Origin: DAOQAU01 sp964640325
GTDB lineage: Bacteria > Cyanobacteriota > Vampirovibrionia > Gastranaerophilales > Gastranaerophilaceae
Direction of reading: 5' to 3'
DNA: 64,000 bases
Assembly (NCBI GenBank): GCA_964640325.1
Contig: CAZXID010000005.1
Location: 1 to 64,000, forward strand
Made by a program: the position numbers and the translations under genes. The notes beneath the pieces were generated by a model. The model searched no databases, was not told the DNA's origin, and saw only the letters and a list, made by a program, of their open reading frames with translations. Shown here in pieces: positions 32,359 through 40,271 of the stretch (position 1 is its first letter; each line of letters starts with the position of its first letter).

Positions 32359-34947
32359 ATGAAAAAATTTTTAGTATTACTGTTTGTTTTTTGTTCAGGT
32401 ATAAGTGCTTTTGCTCAGGATTACCAAATTTATAAAATGGAAAGCGGACAGACTGTTATAATAAAACAAGTTAAAAGCAATCCTATTGTGGTTGTTGATA
32501 CCTGGATAAAAACAGGGTCAATAAATGAAATTGATAAAAATAGCGGAGTTTCACACTTTCTTGAACACCTTTTCTTTAAAGGAACAAAAAGTCATCCTGC
32601 AGGGGAGATGGACAAACTTTTAGAATCAAAAGGGGCGGTTCAAAATGCTGCCACCAGCAAGGATTTTACCCACTATTACATCACAATTCCTTCAAAATAT
32701 TTTGATCTTGCTTTGGATTTGCACTCAGACATGCTTTTAAATCCTCTTGTGCCCAGAAAAGAGCTTGAAAAAGAGCGAAAAGTCGTATTGGAAGAAATTG
32801 CCAAAGATGAAAATGACCCTTCAAACAAGGTCTATGAAAATCTTATAAATATGCTTTATACCACTCATCCTTATAAAAGAAAAGTATTGGGCACCCGCGA
32901 TGTTATAGGTAAAATTACAAGGGAAGAAATCCTGAATTATTATAAACAGCATTATTACCCTCAAAATATGGTGACTATGGTCATAGGTGATGTCGAACCT
33001 GAACATGTATTGAAAAAGATTAGTGAAGATTTTAGGCAAAATGAAGTTAAAAAGTCTTTAAAGATTTCAAATAAAAAAGAAAAACAGTTAATCCAAAAAA
33101 CAGTTAAAATCGATTATCAACCGGTACAAAGCGGCTATATGCTTATAGGATATAGGGCTGTTGATGCTGTGAATCCTGATTCATACGCACTTGATTTGCT
33201 TGGAGTAATTTTGGGCGAAGGGCGCTCAAGTATTTTATATCAGACAATAAAAGAACAAAAGCAGCTTGCTTATTCGATTTCTGCTCAAAATTCCACATTC
33301 AGGGAAGACGGAATTTTTATGATAAGCGCAAATTTTACCCCCGATAATTGTGACAAACTCCAAAAATCTATATTTGATGAAATTTTAAAAATCCAAAAAA
33401 ACGGAGTTACACCCGAAGAACTTTCAAAAGCAAAAAGCGCACTTGAAGTAGAAACTTATTATACAAGAGAATCCATTTCTAATATTGCTTCTTCAATAGG
33501 TTATACAACGGTTTTAACCGATAACCCCAAATATTATGAAGAATATTTGGAAAATATAAAAAAAGTGAGCCTTGCCGATATAAAAAGAGTTGCAAACACT
33601 TATTTGGTGGAAAATCAATGCGCCGTTTCAATAGTTCTTCCTGAACAAGAGGGACAGGAAAATGTTCAAACAGTAAAACCTGAACACAACACTAAATTAA
33701 TAAACCAATCGTCGGGAGTTCAAAAATACGAAATAGATACAGGAGCTATTCTTTTAATTACGCCTAACGATTTAAATGATATTGTCGCCATAAGCATTTA
33801 CTGCAAAGGCGGAGGATTTATTGAAAAAATCAAAGGTACTTCTTTTATGACAGGCAGTGTAATGCTCAAAGGTACAAAAAATTATTCTTCGCTCGAGCTT
33901 GCAAAAATTATGGAAGAAAACGGTATTAAAATCCAACCGAATCCTACCACAGATTCTTTTACAATAAATGTTTTGACTACAAAACCAAAGCTTCAAAAAA
34001 CATTGGAAATTCTTGATGAGATTGTAAACAGGGCAACTTTTGATGAGTATGAAATTGAAAAAACAAAAAATGCAAAACTTAATTCAATTAAACAATCTAG
34101 AGATGTTCCCTTTAATGTTGCATTGGAAGAATATAAAACTTTGATTTACGAAAATTCACCTTACAGTACAAGCCCTAAAATTCTTGAAAAAAATATTTCT
34201 AAAATTCAAAGAGAAGATATTTTGCAATATTACAGCCAGGTTTTTAACCCTAAAAACATTGTGATTTCGGTTAACGGTAAAATTGAAGCAAAAGATGTCG
34301 CAAATCAACTGGGGGATATTTTTGCGCCAAAAAGCGGTGAGAAATTCAGTTATGATAGTTATGCCTCAAAAACTCCGCCTATCTCAGGAATGAAAATTTC
34401 AACCAAAAACATTAAAGACTTGCAAACCTCATGGCTTGTGATAGGCTGGCAGACAAGCGGGCTTCAAAATCAAAAAGATTATGCAACACTTCAGGTTATA
34501 GATGCCATTTTAGGCTCGGGCATGAGCTCAAGACTCTTTAAAAACCTCAGAGAGCAAGAAGGGCTTGCCTACCAGCTGGGCTCTTCTTATTCGCCCAATG
34601 TGCTGAGAGGAACCTTTACCATGTTTATCGGAACAAACCCAAAAACCCTTGCACTTTCACAAAAAATGCTTCTTGCCGAAACCAACAAACTTAAAACTCA
34701 ATTTGTAGGTGATAAAGAATTGAGCGAGGCAAAAGAAAAACTCATAGGAAATTACCTTCTTTCTCTTGAAACAAATTTGGAAAAAGCATCGAATATAGGC
34801 TGGTTTGAAGCTTCAGGCAGAGGATTTGAATTCAAAGACAAGTATGAAAACCTTATAAACAGCGTAAGTGCTTCTGATATTGTTGAAGTCGCAAACAAAT
34901 ACTTTAATCAGGATTATGTTGTTTCGTTGGTTAATGTCTCAAATTAA
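32359..34947 (+). CDS. M16-family zinc peptidase, two-domain, secreted
   Basis: This 862-residue protein has a signal peptide (MKKFLVLLFVFCSGISAFA). The first M16 unit holds the inverted zinc motif HFLEH and a downstream Glu in the ENDPSNKVYENL region. The second unit (about 460-862) lacks HxxEH, as in the inactive halves of such fusions, though GMSSRLFKNLREQEGLAY is kept. It likely degrades small peptides in the periplasm. Start 32359 follows AAGGGG; the frame runs upstream to 32320 without a ribosome site. Its 3' end overlaps the convergent fliR by 4 bases. Confidence 0.92.
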   Translation: MKKFLVLLFVFCSGISAFAQDYQIYKMESGQTVIIKQVKSNPIVVVDTWIKTGSINEIDKNSGVSHFLEHLFFKGTKSHPAGEMDKLLESKGAVQNAATSKDFTHYYITIPSKYFDLALDLHSDMLLNPLVPRKELEKERKVVLEEIAKDENDPSNKVYENLINMLYTTHPYKRKVLGTRDVIGKITREEILNYYKQHYYPQNMVTMVIGDVEPEHVLKKISEDFRQNEVKKSLKISNKKEKQLIQKTVKIDYQPVQSGYMLIGYRAVDAVNPDSYALDLLGVILGEGRSSILYQTIKEQKQLAYSISAQNSTFREDGIFMISANFTPDNCDKLQKSIFDEILKIQKNGVTPEELSKAKSALEVETYYTRESISNIASSIGYTTVLTDNPKYYEEYLENIKKVSLADIKRVANTYLVENQCAVSIVLPEQEGQENVQTVKPEHNTKLINQSSGVQKYEIDTGAILLITPNDLNDIVAISIYCKGGGFIEKIKGTSFMTGSVMLKGTKNYSSLELAKIMEENGIKIQPNPTTDSFTINVLTTKPKLQKTLEILDEIVNRATFDEYEIEKTKNAKLNSIKQSRDVPFNVALEEYKTLIYENSPYSTSPKILEKNISKIQREDILQYYSQVFNPKNIVISVNGKIEAKDVANQLGDIFAPKSGEKFSYDSYASKTPPISGMKISTKNIKDLQTSWLVIGWQTSGLQNQKDYATLQVIDAILGSGMSSRLFKNLREQEGLAYQLGSSYSPNVLRGTFTMFIGTNPKTLALSQKMLLAETNKLKTQFVGDKELSEAKEKLIGNYLLSLETNLEKASNIGWFEASGRGFEFKDKYENLINSVSASDIVEVANKYFNQDYVVSLVNVSN

Positions 34948-35723
34948 ATTATATGAGAAAATGACAAGAAATAGTCGCTTATAATCGTAACAAGCATGGG
35001 CAAAATCCAAACCAGAATCGCAGCACCCAAAACGGGCTTAAACAGGAAGCTCAGTTGGAAAACGTTTACCTGCGGTGCGGTTTTTGAGATTATCCCCAAA
35101 ATTATATCCTGCCCTAATGTTGCCAAAAGTACGGGGGAAGCGATTTGAAGCCCCATATATAAAACATTTGAGGTCATTTGCGAAAGGTAATCCATGTTTA
35201 CTATTTTTGCAAGCGGAATTTGTGTTGCATAAATCGGAAAAAGTTCAAAGCTTCTCATAAATGCTTGAAAAAGCCAATAAATCCCGCCAAGCTGAATAAA
35301 AATTAACAGCCCCAAAATAGAAAAAAGTTTGTCTAAAATTGAAACCTGACTCTGTGTCGTAGGGTCTAAAACCATAGCAGAAGAAAGCCCCATCTGCATA
35401 TTTATCATATCGGCACCTGCTTGAACCGCAATCAAAATAAGCTGAGCCATATAACCTATCATAGCACCTACCGCGATATTTAAAACGATAGAAAGAAAAA
35501 GAGAGTTACTTGCAGGCACAGCAGAGGGTTTTAAAACTATGGTCATCATTATAGTCAATAAAAGTGCGAGTGCGATTTTTACAAGCGTGGGAATTTCTTT
35601 TCTGTTAAAAACCGGACAAAATCTTATAAATCCCATCATTCTTGCAAACACTATAATTCCTGCCGCTATAGCAGTATTAAAAGCAGGGAATAATTTTGCA
35701 AATTGGCTTAAAATAAGCTCCAT
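34944..35723 (-). CDS. fliR: Flagellar/type III export gate protein FliR
   Basis: This 259-residue integral membrane protein of the export gate has several helices (for example GIIVFARMMGFIRFCPVF and PTLVKIALALLLTIMM). MINMQMGLSSAMVLDP is the conserved FliR loop. With FliP and FliQ it forms the helical channel through which axial proteins or effectors pass. Its ATG overlaps the stop of the upstream gene by one base (TAATG), so translation is coupled. It is the last gene of the cluster and is convergent with the M16 gene. Confidence 0.92.
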   Translation of the reverse strand: MELILSQFAKLFPAFNTAIAAGIIVFARMMGFIRFCPVFNRKEIPTLVKIALALLLTIMMTIVLKPSAVPASNSLFLSIVLNIAVGAMIGYMAQLILIAVQAGADMINMQMGLSSAMVLDPTTQSQVSILDKLFSILGLLIFIQLGGIYWLFQAFMRSFELFPIYATQIPLAKIVNMDYLSQMTSNVLYMGLQIASPVLLATLGQDIILGIISKTAPQVNVFQLSFLFKPVLGAAILVWILPMLVTIISDYFLSFSHII

Positions 35724-36136
35724 TACTCACTCCTTTCAAATTTTATGGGGTATTGGTCAAGTTTAATTTCATCTATAACAGGCGGTGAATCTAACAAAAG
35801 CAATTCAAAAATTTCATTTTCAATCAGGGGTAATTCTTCATGTTCAACAGAAGGCTTTACCGCTATTTCAAATTTTACATCTCCTTTGTCGGTAAAAATG
35901 GTAAGATTTGATTTGCCGATTTTTAAAGGTTGAACAAGTATAACGTTTTTTTCGTTAAAAATTGTAAAAAAAGGGCTTACGTTAATAATTTCAGAATCAG
36001 AAACCGCAAGACTTTCCACAATACTTTGGGTGCTTAAAATATAATTTTTCCCAAGATGAATTTCAAAACTCTCAAGCGCAAAACAGTTTGTGCCAAATAA
36101 TAAAAATATTGTTAATAAAATTATCTTTTTTACCAT
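35723..36136 (-). CDS. Exported secretin-N/pilus-assembly-like small protein
   Basis: This 137-residue protein has a signal peptide (MVKKIILLTIFLLFGTNCFA). The mature part reads EIHLGKNYILSTQSIVESLAVSDSEIINV then KIGKSNLTIF, the pattern of the T2SS/T3SS pilus N-terminal domain found at the start of secretins and of RcpC/CpaB-linked proteins. The secretin barrel itself is missing. Between fliQ and fliR it suggests a periplasmic element attached to this export system. It is 34 bases from fliQ and overlaps fliR by one base. Function is not established. Confidence 0.65.
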   Translation of the reverse strand: MVKKIILLTIFLLFGTNCFALESFEIHLGKNYILSTQSIVESLAVSDSEIINVSPFFTIFNEKNVILVQPLKIGKSNLTIFTDKGDVKFEIAVKPSVEHEELPLIENEIFELLLLDSPPVIDEIKLDQYPIKFERSE

Positions 36137-36170
36137 TCACCATTCACCATTCACTATTTACTATTTCCCC

Positions 36171-36659
36171 TTATCTGCCGAGGATTTTTTTTGTTTCCAC
36201 AAAGTTAGGTCTGGGTTGAGCCGATTTTGGAGCAGGAGAATATTTGAATTTTTCCTGACGGTTTTCAAATTGTGATTTGCCTGATTTATTGATTAAATCC
36301 TGAATGTCGGGATTGTCTTTGATTGTATCGTTCATCTCACCTGCAAACGGCCTTGTATATTTGTAATAATCGGAAGGTAAAACATAGCTGTCAGCTTTGG
36401 GAACAACATTGAATGCAACAGAAACTCCTTCGGTAAAAAAATTTGTCAAAAGTCTTACAAATCCTATTCCGCCGATTATTATTACAAGAAAAACACCCAA
36501 AATTTTTGGAGCAGCGGCGATTGTCTGTTCTTGAACTTGAGTTACTGCCTGTAAAATTCCCACAACAAGACCTATTCCCGCTGCCACAAGTACACAGGGC
36601 ATCGAAATCAAAAGCATTATTACAAAACCTCTTGCCATGTATTCGATTAATAGTTCCAT
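36171..36659 (-). CDS. fliQ: Flagellar/type III export gate protein FliQ with C-terminal extension
   Basis: This is a 162-residue protein; FliQ is normally about 90. Residues 1-85 match FliQ (two helices, with the GLVVGILQAVTQVQEQT loop typical of the gate). The remaining 75 residues are polar, Lys/Pro-rich and disordered-looking (KYSPAPKSAQPRPNFVE). The extension would lie in the cytoplasm or periplasm depending on topology. It is separated from fliP by a 234-base gap full of repeats. Confidence 0.88.
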   Translation of the reverse strand: MELLIEYMARGFVIMLLISMPCVLVAAGIGLVVGILQAVTQVQEQTIAAAPKILGVFLVIIIGGIGFVRLLTNFFTEGVSVAFNVVPKADSYVLPSDYYKYTRPFAGEMNDTIKDNPDIQDLINKSGKSQFENRQEKFKYSPAPKSAQPRPNFVETKKILGR

Positions 36660-36893
36660 TTTTTAAGTCCTTTGTTGTTAGGTAATTTTGGCTGAATGGG
36701 TGAATGGCTGAACGGTTGAATAGTTTTTTTTCGTTACGAAGTAACAAATTGAATTTATTACCCTATTTAATTATTCACCTTAATAAACTTTTCACCTTTT
36801 CACCTGTTAAGCTTTCCAGTTAGTTTTCACTGAGATCCTGAAACAAGTTCAGGATGACGAGGCTCTAAAGCTCGTTCCTCGCTAAGAGCCTCG
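36660..36893. repeat. Repeat-filled gap between fliP and fliQ
   Basis: It contains octamers GGCTGAAT, GGGTGAAT, GGCTGAAC, GGTTGAAT (36690-36722), the complementary CTTTTCAC series (36786-36815), a REP-like unit GATCCTGAA...TTCAGGATGAC (36834-36858) and an 11-base stem GACGAGGCTCT/AGAGCCTCGTC (36856-36895). The last stem overlaps the fliP stop. Confidence 0.7.
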
Positions 36894-37535
36894 TCAATTG
36901 TAACTGTTCACCAGCCCTTGTACTATCAACGCCCAGCCATCGACCGCGATAAATATAAGGAGTTTGAACGGTAGTGATATGATTGTCGGTGATAGCATGA
37001 ACATCCCCAGAGCAAGCAGAATGTTTGCAACCACCAAGTCAAGTACGATAAACGGCACAAATATTATAAATCCGATTTCAAATGCCGTCTTTAGTTCGCT
37101 TATGATAAAAGCAGGCGCTACTTGCCAGACTGTGAGTTCTTCGGGAGATTTTGGCGGGTTCTTTTGGGAAAGAGAAACAAAAAACTCCAAATCCGATTCT
37201 CTGGTCTGCTTCATCATAAATTCTTTTAAAGGTTTTGATCCCTGTTCTATAGCAAGAACAATATTTCCGTTTTTGTTATAGGGAACACTTCCTAATTCAT
37301 ACATTTTTTGGAAAACGGGCCCCATTGTATAAAAAGTCAAAATCATGGAAAGCCCTATTATTACAATGCCTGGAGGAACTTGCTGGGTGCCCAGTGCGGT
37401 TTTGAGCATTGAAAAAACAATGGTAAATCTCAAAAAGCTTGTCATGCAGCTGAATACAAAAGGCAGTAACGAAAAAACAGTCATTACTATAAGCATTTGT
37501 ATAACAGGGTTCATATCTTTTAAAACTGTATCCAT
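36894..37535 (-). CDS. fliP: Flagellar/type III export gate protein FliP
   Basis: This 213-residue gate protein has SFLRFTIVFSMLKTALGTQQVPP, FMMKQTRESDLEFF, ELKTAFEIGFIIFVPFIVLDLVV and ISLPFKLLIFIAVDGW. Flagellar FliP usually carries a cleaved signal peptide and is about 245 residues; this one starts directly at the first helix, as in T3SS SctR. The rest reads as flagellar FliP. Its ATG overlaps the fliO stop by one base. It assembles as a pentamer with FliQ and FliR. Confidence 0.93.
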   Translation of the reverse strand: MDTVLKDMNPVIQMLIVMTVFSLLPFVFSCMTSFLRFTIVFSMLKTALGTQQVPPGIVIIGLSMILTFYTMGPVFQKMYELGSVPYNKNGNIVLAIEQGSKPLKEFMMKQTRESDLEFFVSLSQKNPPKSPEELTVWQVAPAFIISELKTAFEIGFIIFVPFIVLDLVVANILLALGMFMLSPTIISLPFKLLIFIAVDGWALIVQGLVNSYN

Positions 37536-37966
37536 TAATTACTTCCTTGCATTGCTTTCAATTTTTCGGCCAATTCTTTCATAACTGGACCTTTGCTTTT
37601 TCTGGCTTTTTTAAAATCAATTATTGAAGCCATATCTCTTATGCTTTCGACTCCGTCAAAGGTGGGAAGTTCATGGCTTCTGTCCTGTCTTGTTTCGGGC
37701 GCACTTATTAAAGGTCTTTCTTCCAAATGCGAGATTAAAGAGGTTCTGTCTATATCAGAAGCCACTAAAAATCTTTGTTCACCTGCTTTTATAACAAAAA
37801 GAGTTTTTCTTGCAGATAGGTTAAGAGAATCTTCAATTTTTAAAAAATTTGATTTTTTTGAAAAAGACCCCGTATTTGAGACGAATTTGAACACAAACAG
37901 TGCAATGAAAATTACTCCTATCATTGCCATTGTGTATATAGAAAAATTAACTAAATATCCTGTCAT
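37535..37966 (-). CDS. fliO: FliO-like membrane protein
   Basis: This 143-residue protein has an N-terminal membrane helix (YTMAMIGVIFIALFVFKFV) followed by a small cytoplasmic domain with LKIEDSLNLSARKTLFVIKAGEQRFLVA, the FliO pattern. FliO helps assemble FliP. The C-terminal half is charged and disordered-looking. It directly precedes fliP with a one-base overlap, which supports the call. Confidence 0.8.
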   Translation of the reverse strand: MTGYLVNFSIYTMAMIGVIFIALFVFKFVSNTGSFSKKSNFLKIEDSLNLSARKTLFVIKAGEQRFLVASDIDRTSLISHLEERPLISAPETRQDRSHELPTFDGVESIRDMASIIDFKKARKSKGPVMKELAEKLKAMQGSN

Positions 37967-38080
37967 TTACTACTAATCCTTCACTTTTTTGCTTTTGTTT
38001 TCCGCTTATTATTTACTGTTTTTTATTGTTTAGTCAAGACCTTGCTTTTTTTAAAAATTTCACTTACTCAGCTTTTCAGT

Positions 38081-39247
38081 CTATATATCCTGTTCATCAA
38101 GTTCAAAATCACTGTAATCAAACTCTTCCTCTTCTTCGGCGGTTGCTTGTTCTTGAATTTGGGCAACAGGCTCTTCACCGTCGCCTATAATTTCTGCGTT
38201 TGCTTGTGAAATTTCCTGCGCCTGAGCTTTTTGCGACGCAAAAACCTCATCGATTTTGACTCCGTATCTGTCATTAATTATGACAAGTTCGCCGCTTGCG
38301 ATGGTTTTATCCTCCACTTTAAGCGTAATTTTGTTGTCATAAACCGAGCTTATATCTACAACAAGTCCTTGTTCAATGCTTTTAAGCTCTCCCAGTGTTA
38401 TTTTTACCGAGTCAAACTTGGCATCCATTTCTACCTGAATATTATCCCAAAGGTTTTGAGATAAAGTGCTTTCGTTCATATTATGTCCTCCGTTGATATT
38501 TTCTAAAGATGTTATTAATCCCGGATTTGGGGTGATTCTGAAATCTTTGCGGTAATCTTTGTAAATAAGCTGCATCTCTTGAATATTACTGTCTTCAAAG
38601 ATTACCAAATCTTCTTTTTCAAGGTTTTTTAAATCTTTTAAGTGAAATTTTGTGGTTCCAACTTTTATGTCTACTTCTACAGGGCTTTTAGAAAAATCTG
38701 AAATGTCGTATTTTTCATTAAGAAATAAAATTTCTTCCGGAGCTAAAAGAGTTTGGGGGATAGAAATAATATATTTGCCAAAATCCTTATTTTCCTTACT
38801 TTTGAAAAAGAAAGTCAAGTGTATTATATCCTGCGAAGATTGGTTCGAATGGGTTTTGGAAGAAAGTGTCTCGGAGATGTTTTTATAGATAAATTCGTTA
38901 AATGCGGTGATTATTTTTGCTTCAAGTTCAGTCAGCGAAGTCATTGAAAAGGCCTGTTCGTTTGGGCCTAAAATATTGTTTAAAACGCTTTTTACGCCAT
39001 TTTCTGAAATTCTTAAGAAAACTTCGTTTTGTTTATTAAAACGTATTTTAGTTACAAAATAATCTTCGCCTTTAAAAAGAATATTAAGGTTTTTGCTTAC
39101 GGAAATGAGCTTATAATCGAAGATTTCAGAGAAAAAATTGTTACTTGAGTCTTGGATTTTTGGCAAGAAAGCAGAAGAAAACCAATTATATTGGTTGTAC
39201 AATTCATTTTTATCGGTTAATTTGGTATCCGTATAAGTACTGTTCAT
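38081..39247 (-). CDS. FliN/SctQ-like protein with two SpoA domains
   Basis: This 389-residue protein is far longer than FliN (about 130). An N-terminal FliM/SctQ-like region (1-190) is followed by one SpoA-like segment (about 195-250: VEVDIKVGTTKFHLKDL) and a clear SpoA domain (about 270-345: VKITLGELKSIEQGL, IASGELVIINDRYGVKI). An acidic tail ends it (EEEEEFDYSDFELDEQD). Two SpoA units in one chain are the SctQ arrangement of type III injectisomes, whereas flagella split them between FliM and FliN. It would form the cytoplasmic sorting or switch ring. It starts at ATG 39247 after GGGGA. Confidence 0.75.
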   Translation of the reverse strand: MNSTYTDTKLTDKNELYNQYNWFSSAFLPKIQDSSNNFFSEIFDYKLISVSKNLNILFKGEDYFVTKIRFNKQNEVFLRISENGVKSVLNNILGPNEQAFSMTSLTELEAKIITAFNEFIYKNISETLSSKTHSNQSSQDIIHLTFFFKSKENKDFGKYIISIPQTLLAPEEILFLNEKYDISDFSKSPVEVDIKVGTTKFHLKDLKNLEKEDLVIFEDSNIQEMQLIYKDYRKDFRITPNPGLITSLENINGGHNMNESTLSQNLWDNIQVEMDAKFDSVKITLGELKSIEQGLVVDISSVYDNKITLKVEDKTIASGELVIINDRYGVKIDEVFASQKAQAQEISQANAEIIGDGEEPVAQIQEQATAEEEEEFDYSDFELDEQDI

Positions 39248-39353
39248 CAAAAAAGCATCCCCGCCCTGTTTATGTAGGCTTTAAGCCATACTTCTCCCCA
39301 AGACTAGGATAATGCTTTAAGGCAAATCACACATCAACTGTTTGTTGTATATT

Positions 39354-40187
39354 TTACTGTGCATGTCTGAGTTGGGTGTATATTTGAAAGTCTTTTTTGT
39401 TTTTTTGAATAATTTCAATAATTTTATAATTATGAGGTTCTTCAACAAGTGAAGGTGTGCTTATGTGGTAAATTCCGTCTTTTTTAATTTCTCCGTTTGC
39501 GTGATAGTGACCTGAAATTATTGCTATGACATTGTTGTGTTTTTTAAGAAGTTCTTTATAGTCTTCTGCTTTATAAGTTGAGTGTGTGCGGTTGTAATAA
39601 GGGGCTTCAATCGGAAAATGTTGCAAAATGATGATACTTTTATTTCTGTACTGCGTTAATTTTTTATCAAGCCAGCTCAAGGTTTCCTTTTTATAGTAAC
39701 CGGAAGGCCCAGGTATCACTTCTTTTGCTCCGTCAACAACGATAAATACAAATCCGTTTTTTTTGAAAATATAATTTGCACTCCATGGTTTGCACCAACG
39801 GGAATATCTGCGAACAATTTTCATATAATCTTTTTTTGTAAGATTTTGAGATTTAAAAACTTCATGATTGCCTATTACGACGTAGTAAGGAATTTTAAGT
39901 TTGTTTGCTTCCTGTAAAAAGGCTTTAAGATCGAGTTTGTTTGCAGAATCAATGTTGTCGCCGGTAAACACAACAAAATCAACGTTTTTGATTGTGTTTA
40001 TATCATAAATTGTTTTGTTAATATATTTTTCAGAACCTTCAACATCTCTTTGGGTATATTGGGTTGAATTTTTAGAAAAGTGGGAATCTGTTATCTGGAT
40101 GAATTTTATATTTTGTGCAAACGAACAATTACCAAAAACAATAAAAAAAACAAAAACAATAGAAAATAAAGACATTAATTTCTTCAT
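39354..40187 (-). CDS. Secreted calcineurin-like metallophosphoesterase
   Basis: This 277-residue protein has a signal peptide (ending NCSFA). Metallophosphatase motifs appear in order: ITDSH, FTGDN, GNHE, the His in LQHFP and GHYHANG, enough for a two-metal centre. It would hydrolyse phosphoesters outside the cytoplasm; the substrate is not evident. The gene stands alone, 102 bases from the FliN-like gene, and is divergent from the ArnT-like gene. Confidence 0.85.
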   Translation of the reverse strand: MKKLMSLFSIVFVFFIVFGNCSFAQNIKFIQITDSHFSKNSTQYTQRDVEGSEKYINKTIYDINTIKNVDFVVFTGDNIDSANKLDLKAFLQEANKLKIPYYVVIGNHEVFKSQNLTKKDYMKIVRRYSRWCKPWSANYIFKKNGFVFIVVDGAKEVIPGPSGYYKKETLSWLDKKLTQYRNKSIIILQHFPIEAPYYNRTHSTYKAEDYKELLKKHNNVIAIISGHYHANGEIKKDGIYHISTPSLVEEPHNYKIIEIIQKNKKDFQIYTQLRHAQ

Positions 40188-40271
40188 AATATTTGCAAAA
40201 ATCCTCTTATTATGTTAAACTTCCTTCGTAATTGTAACATAAAAAGGTCTTTTTTAACAAAAGGAGAGTAT

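Noticed and set aside
36129..36166. CRISPR-like short repeats (ATTCACC units)
   Set aside because: Units are seven bases in direct tandem with no spacers and no cas genes in the window; they belong to the heptamer repeat family.
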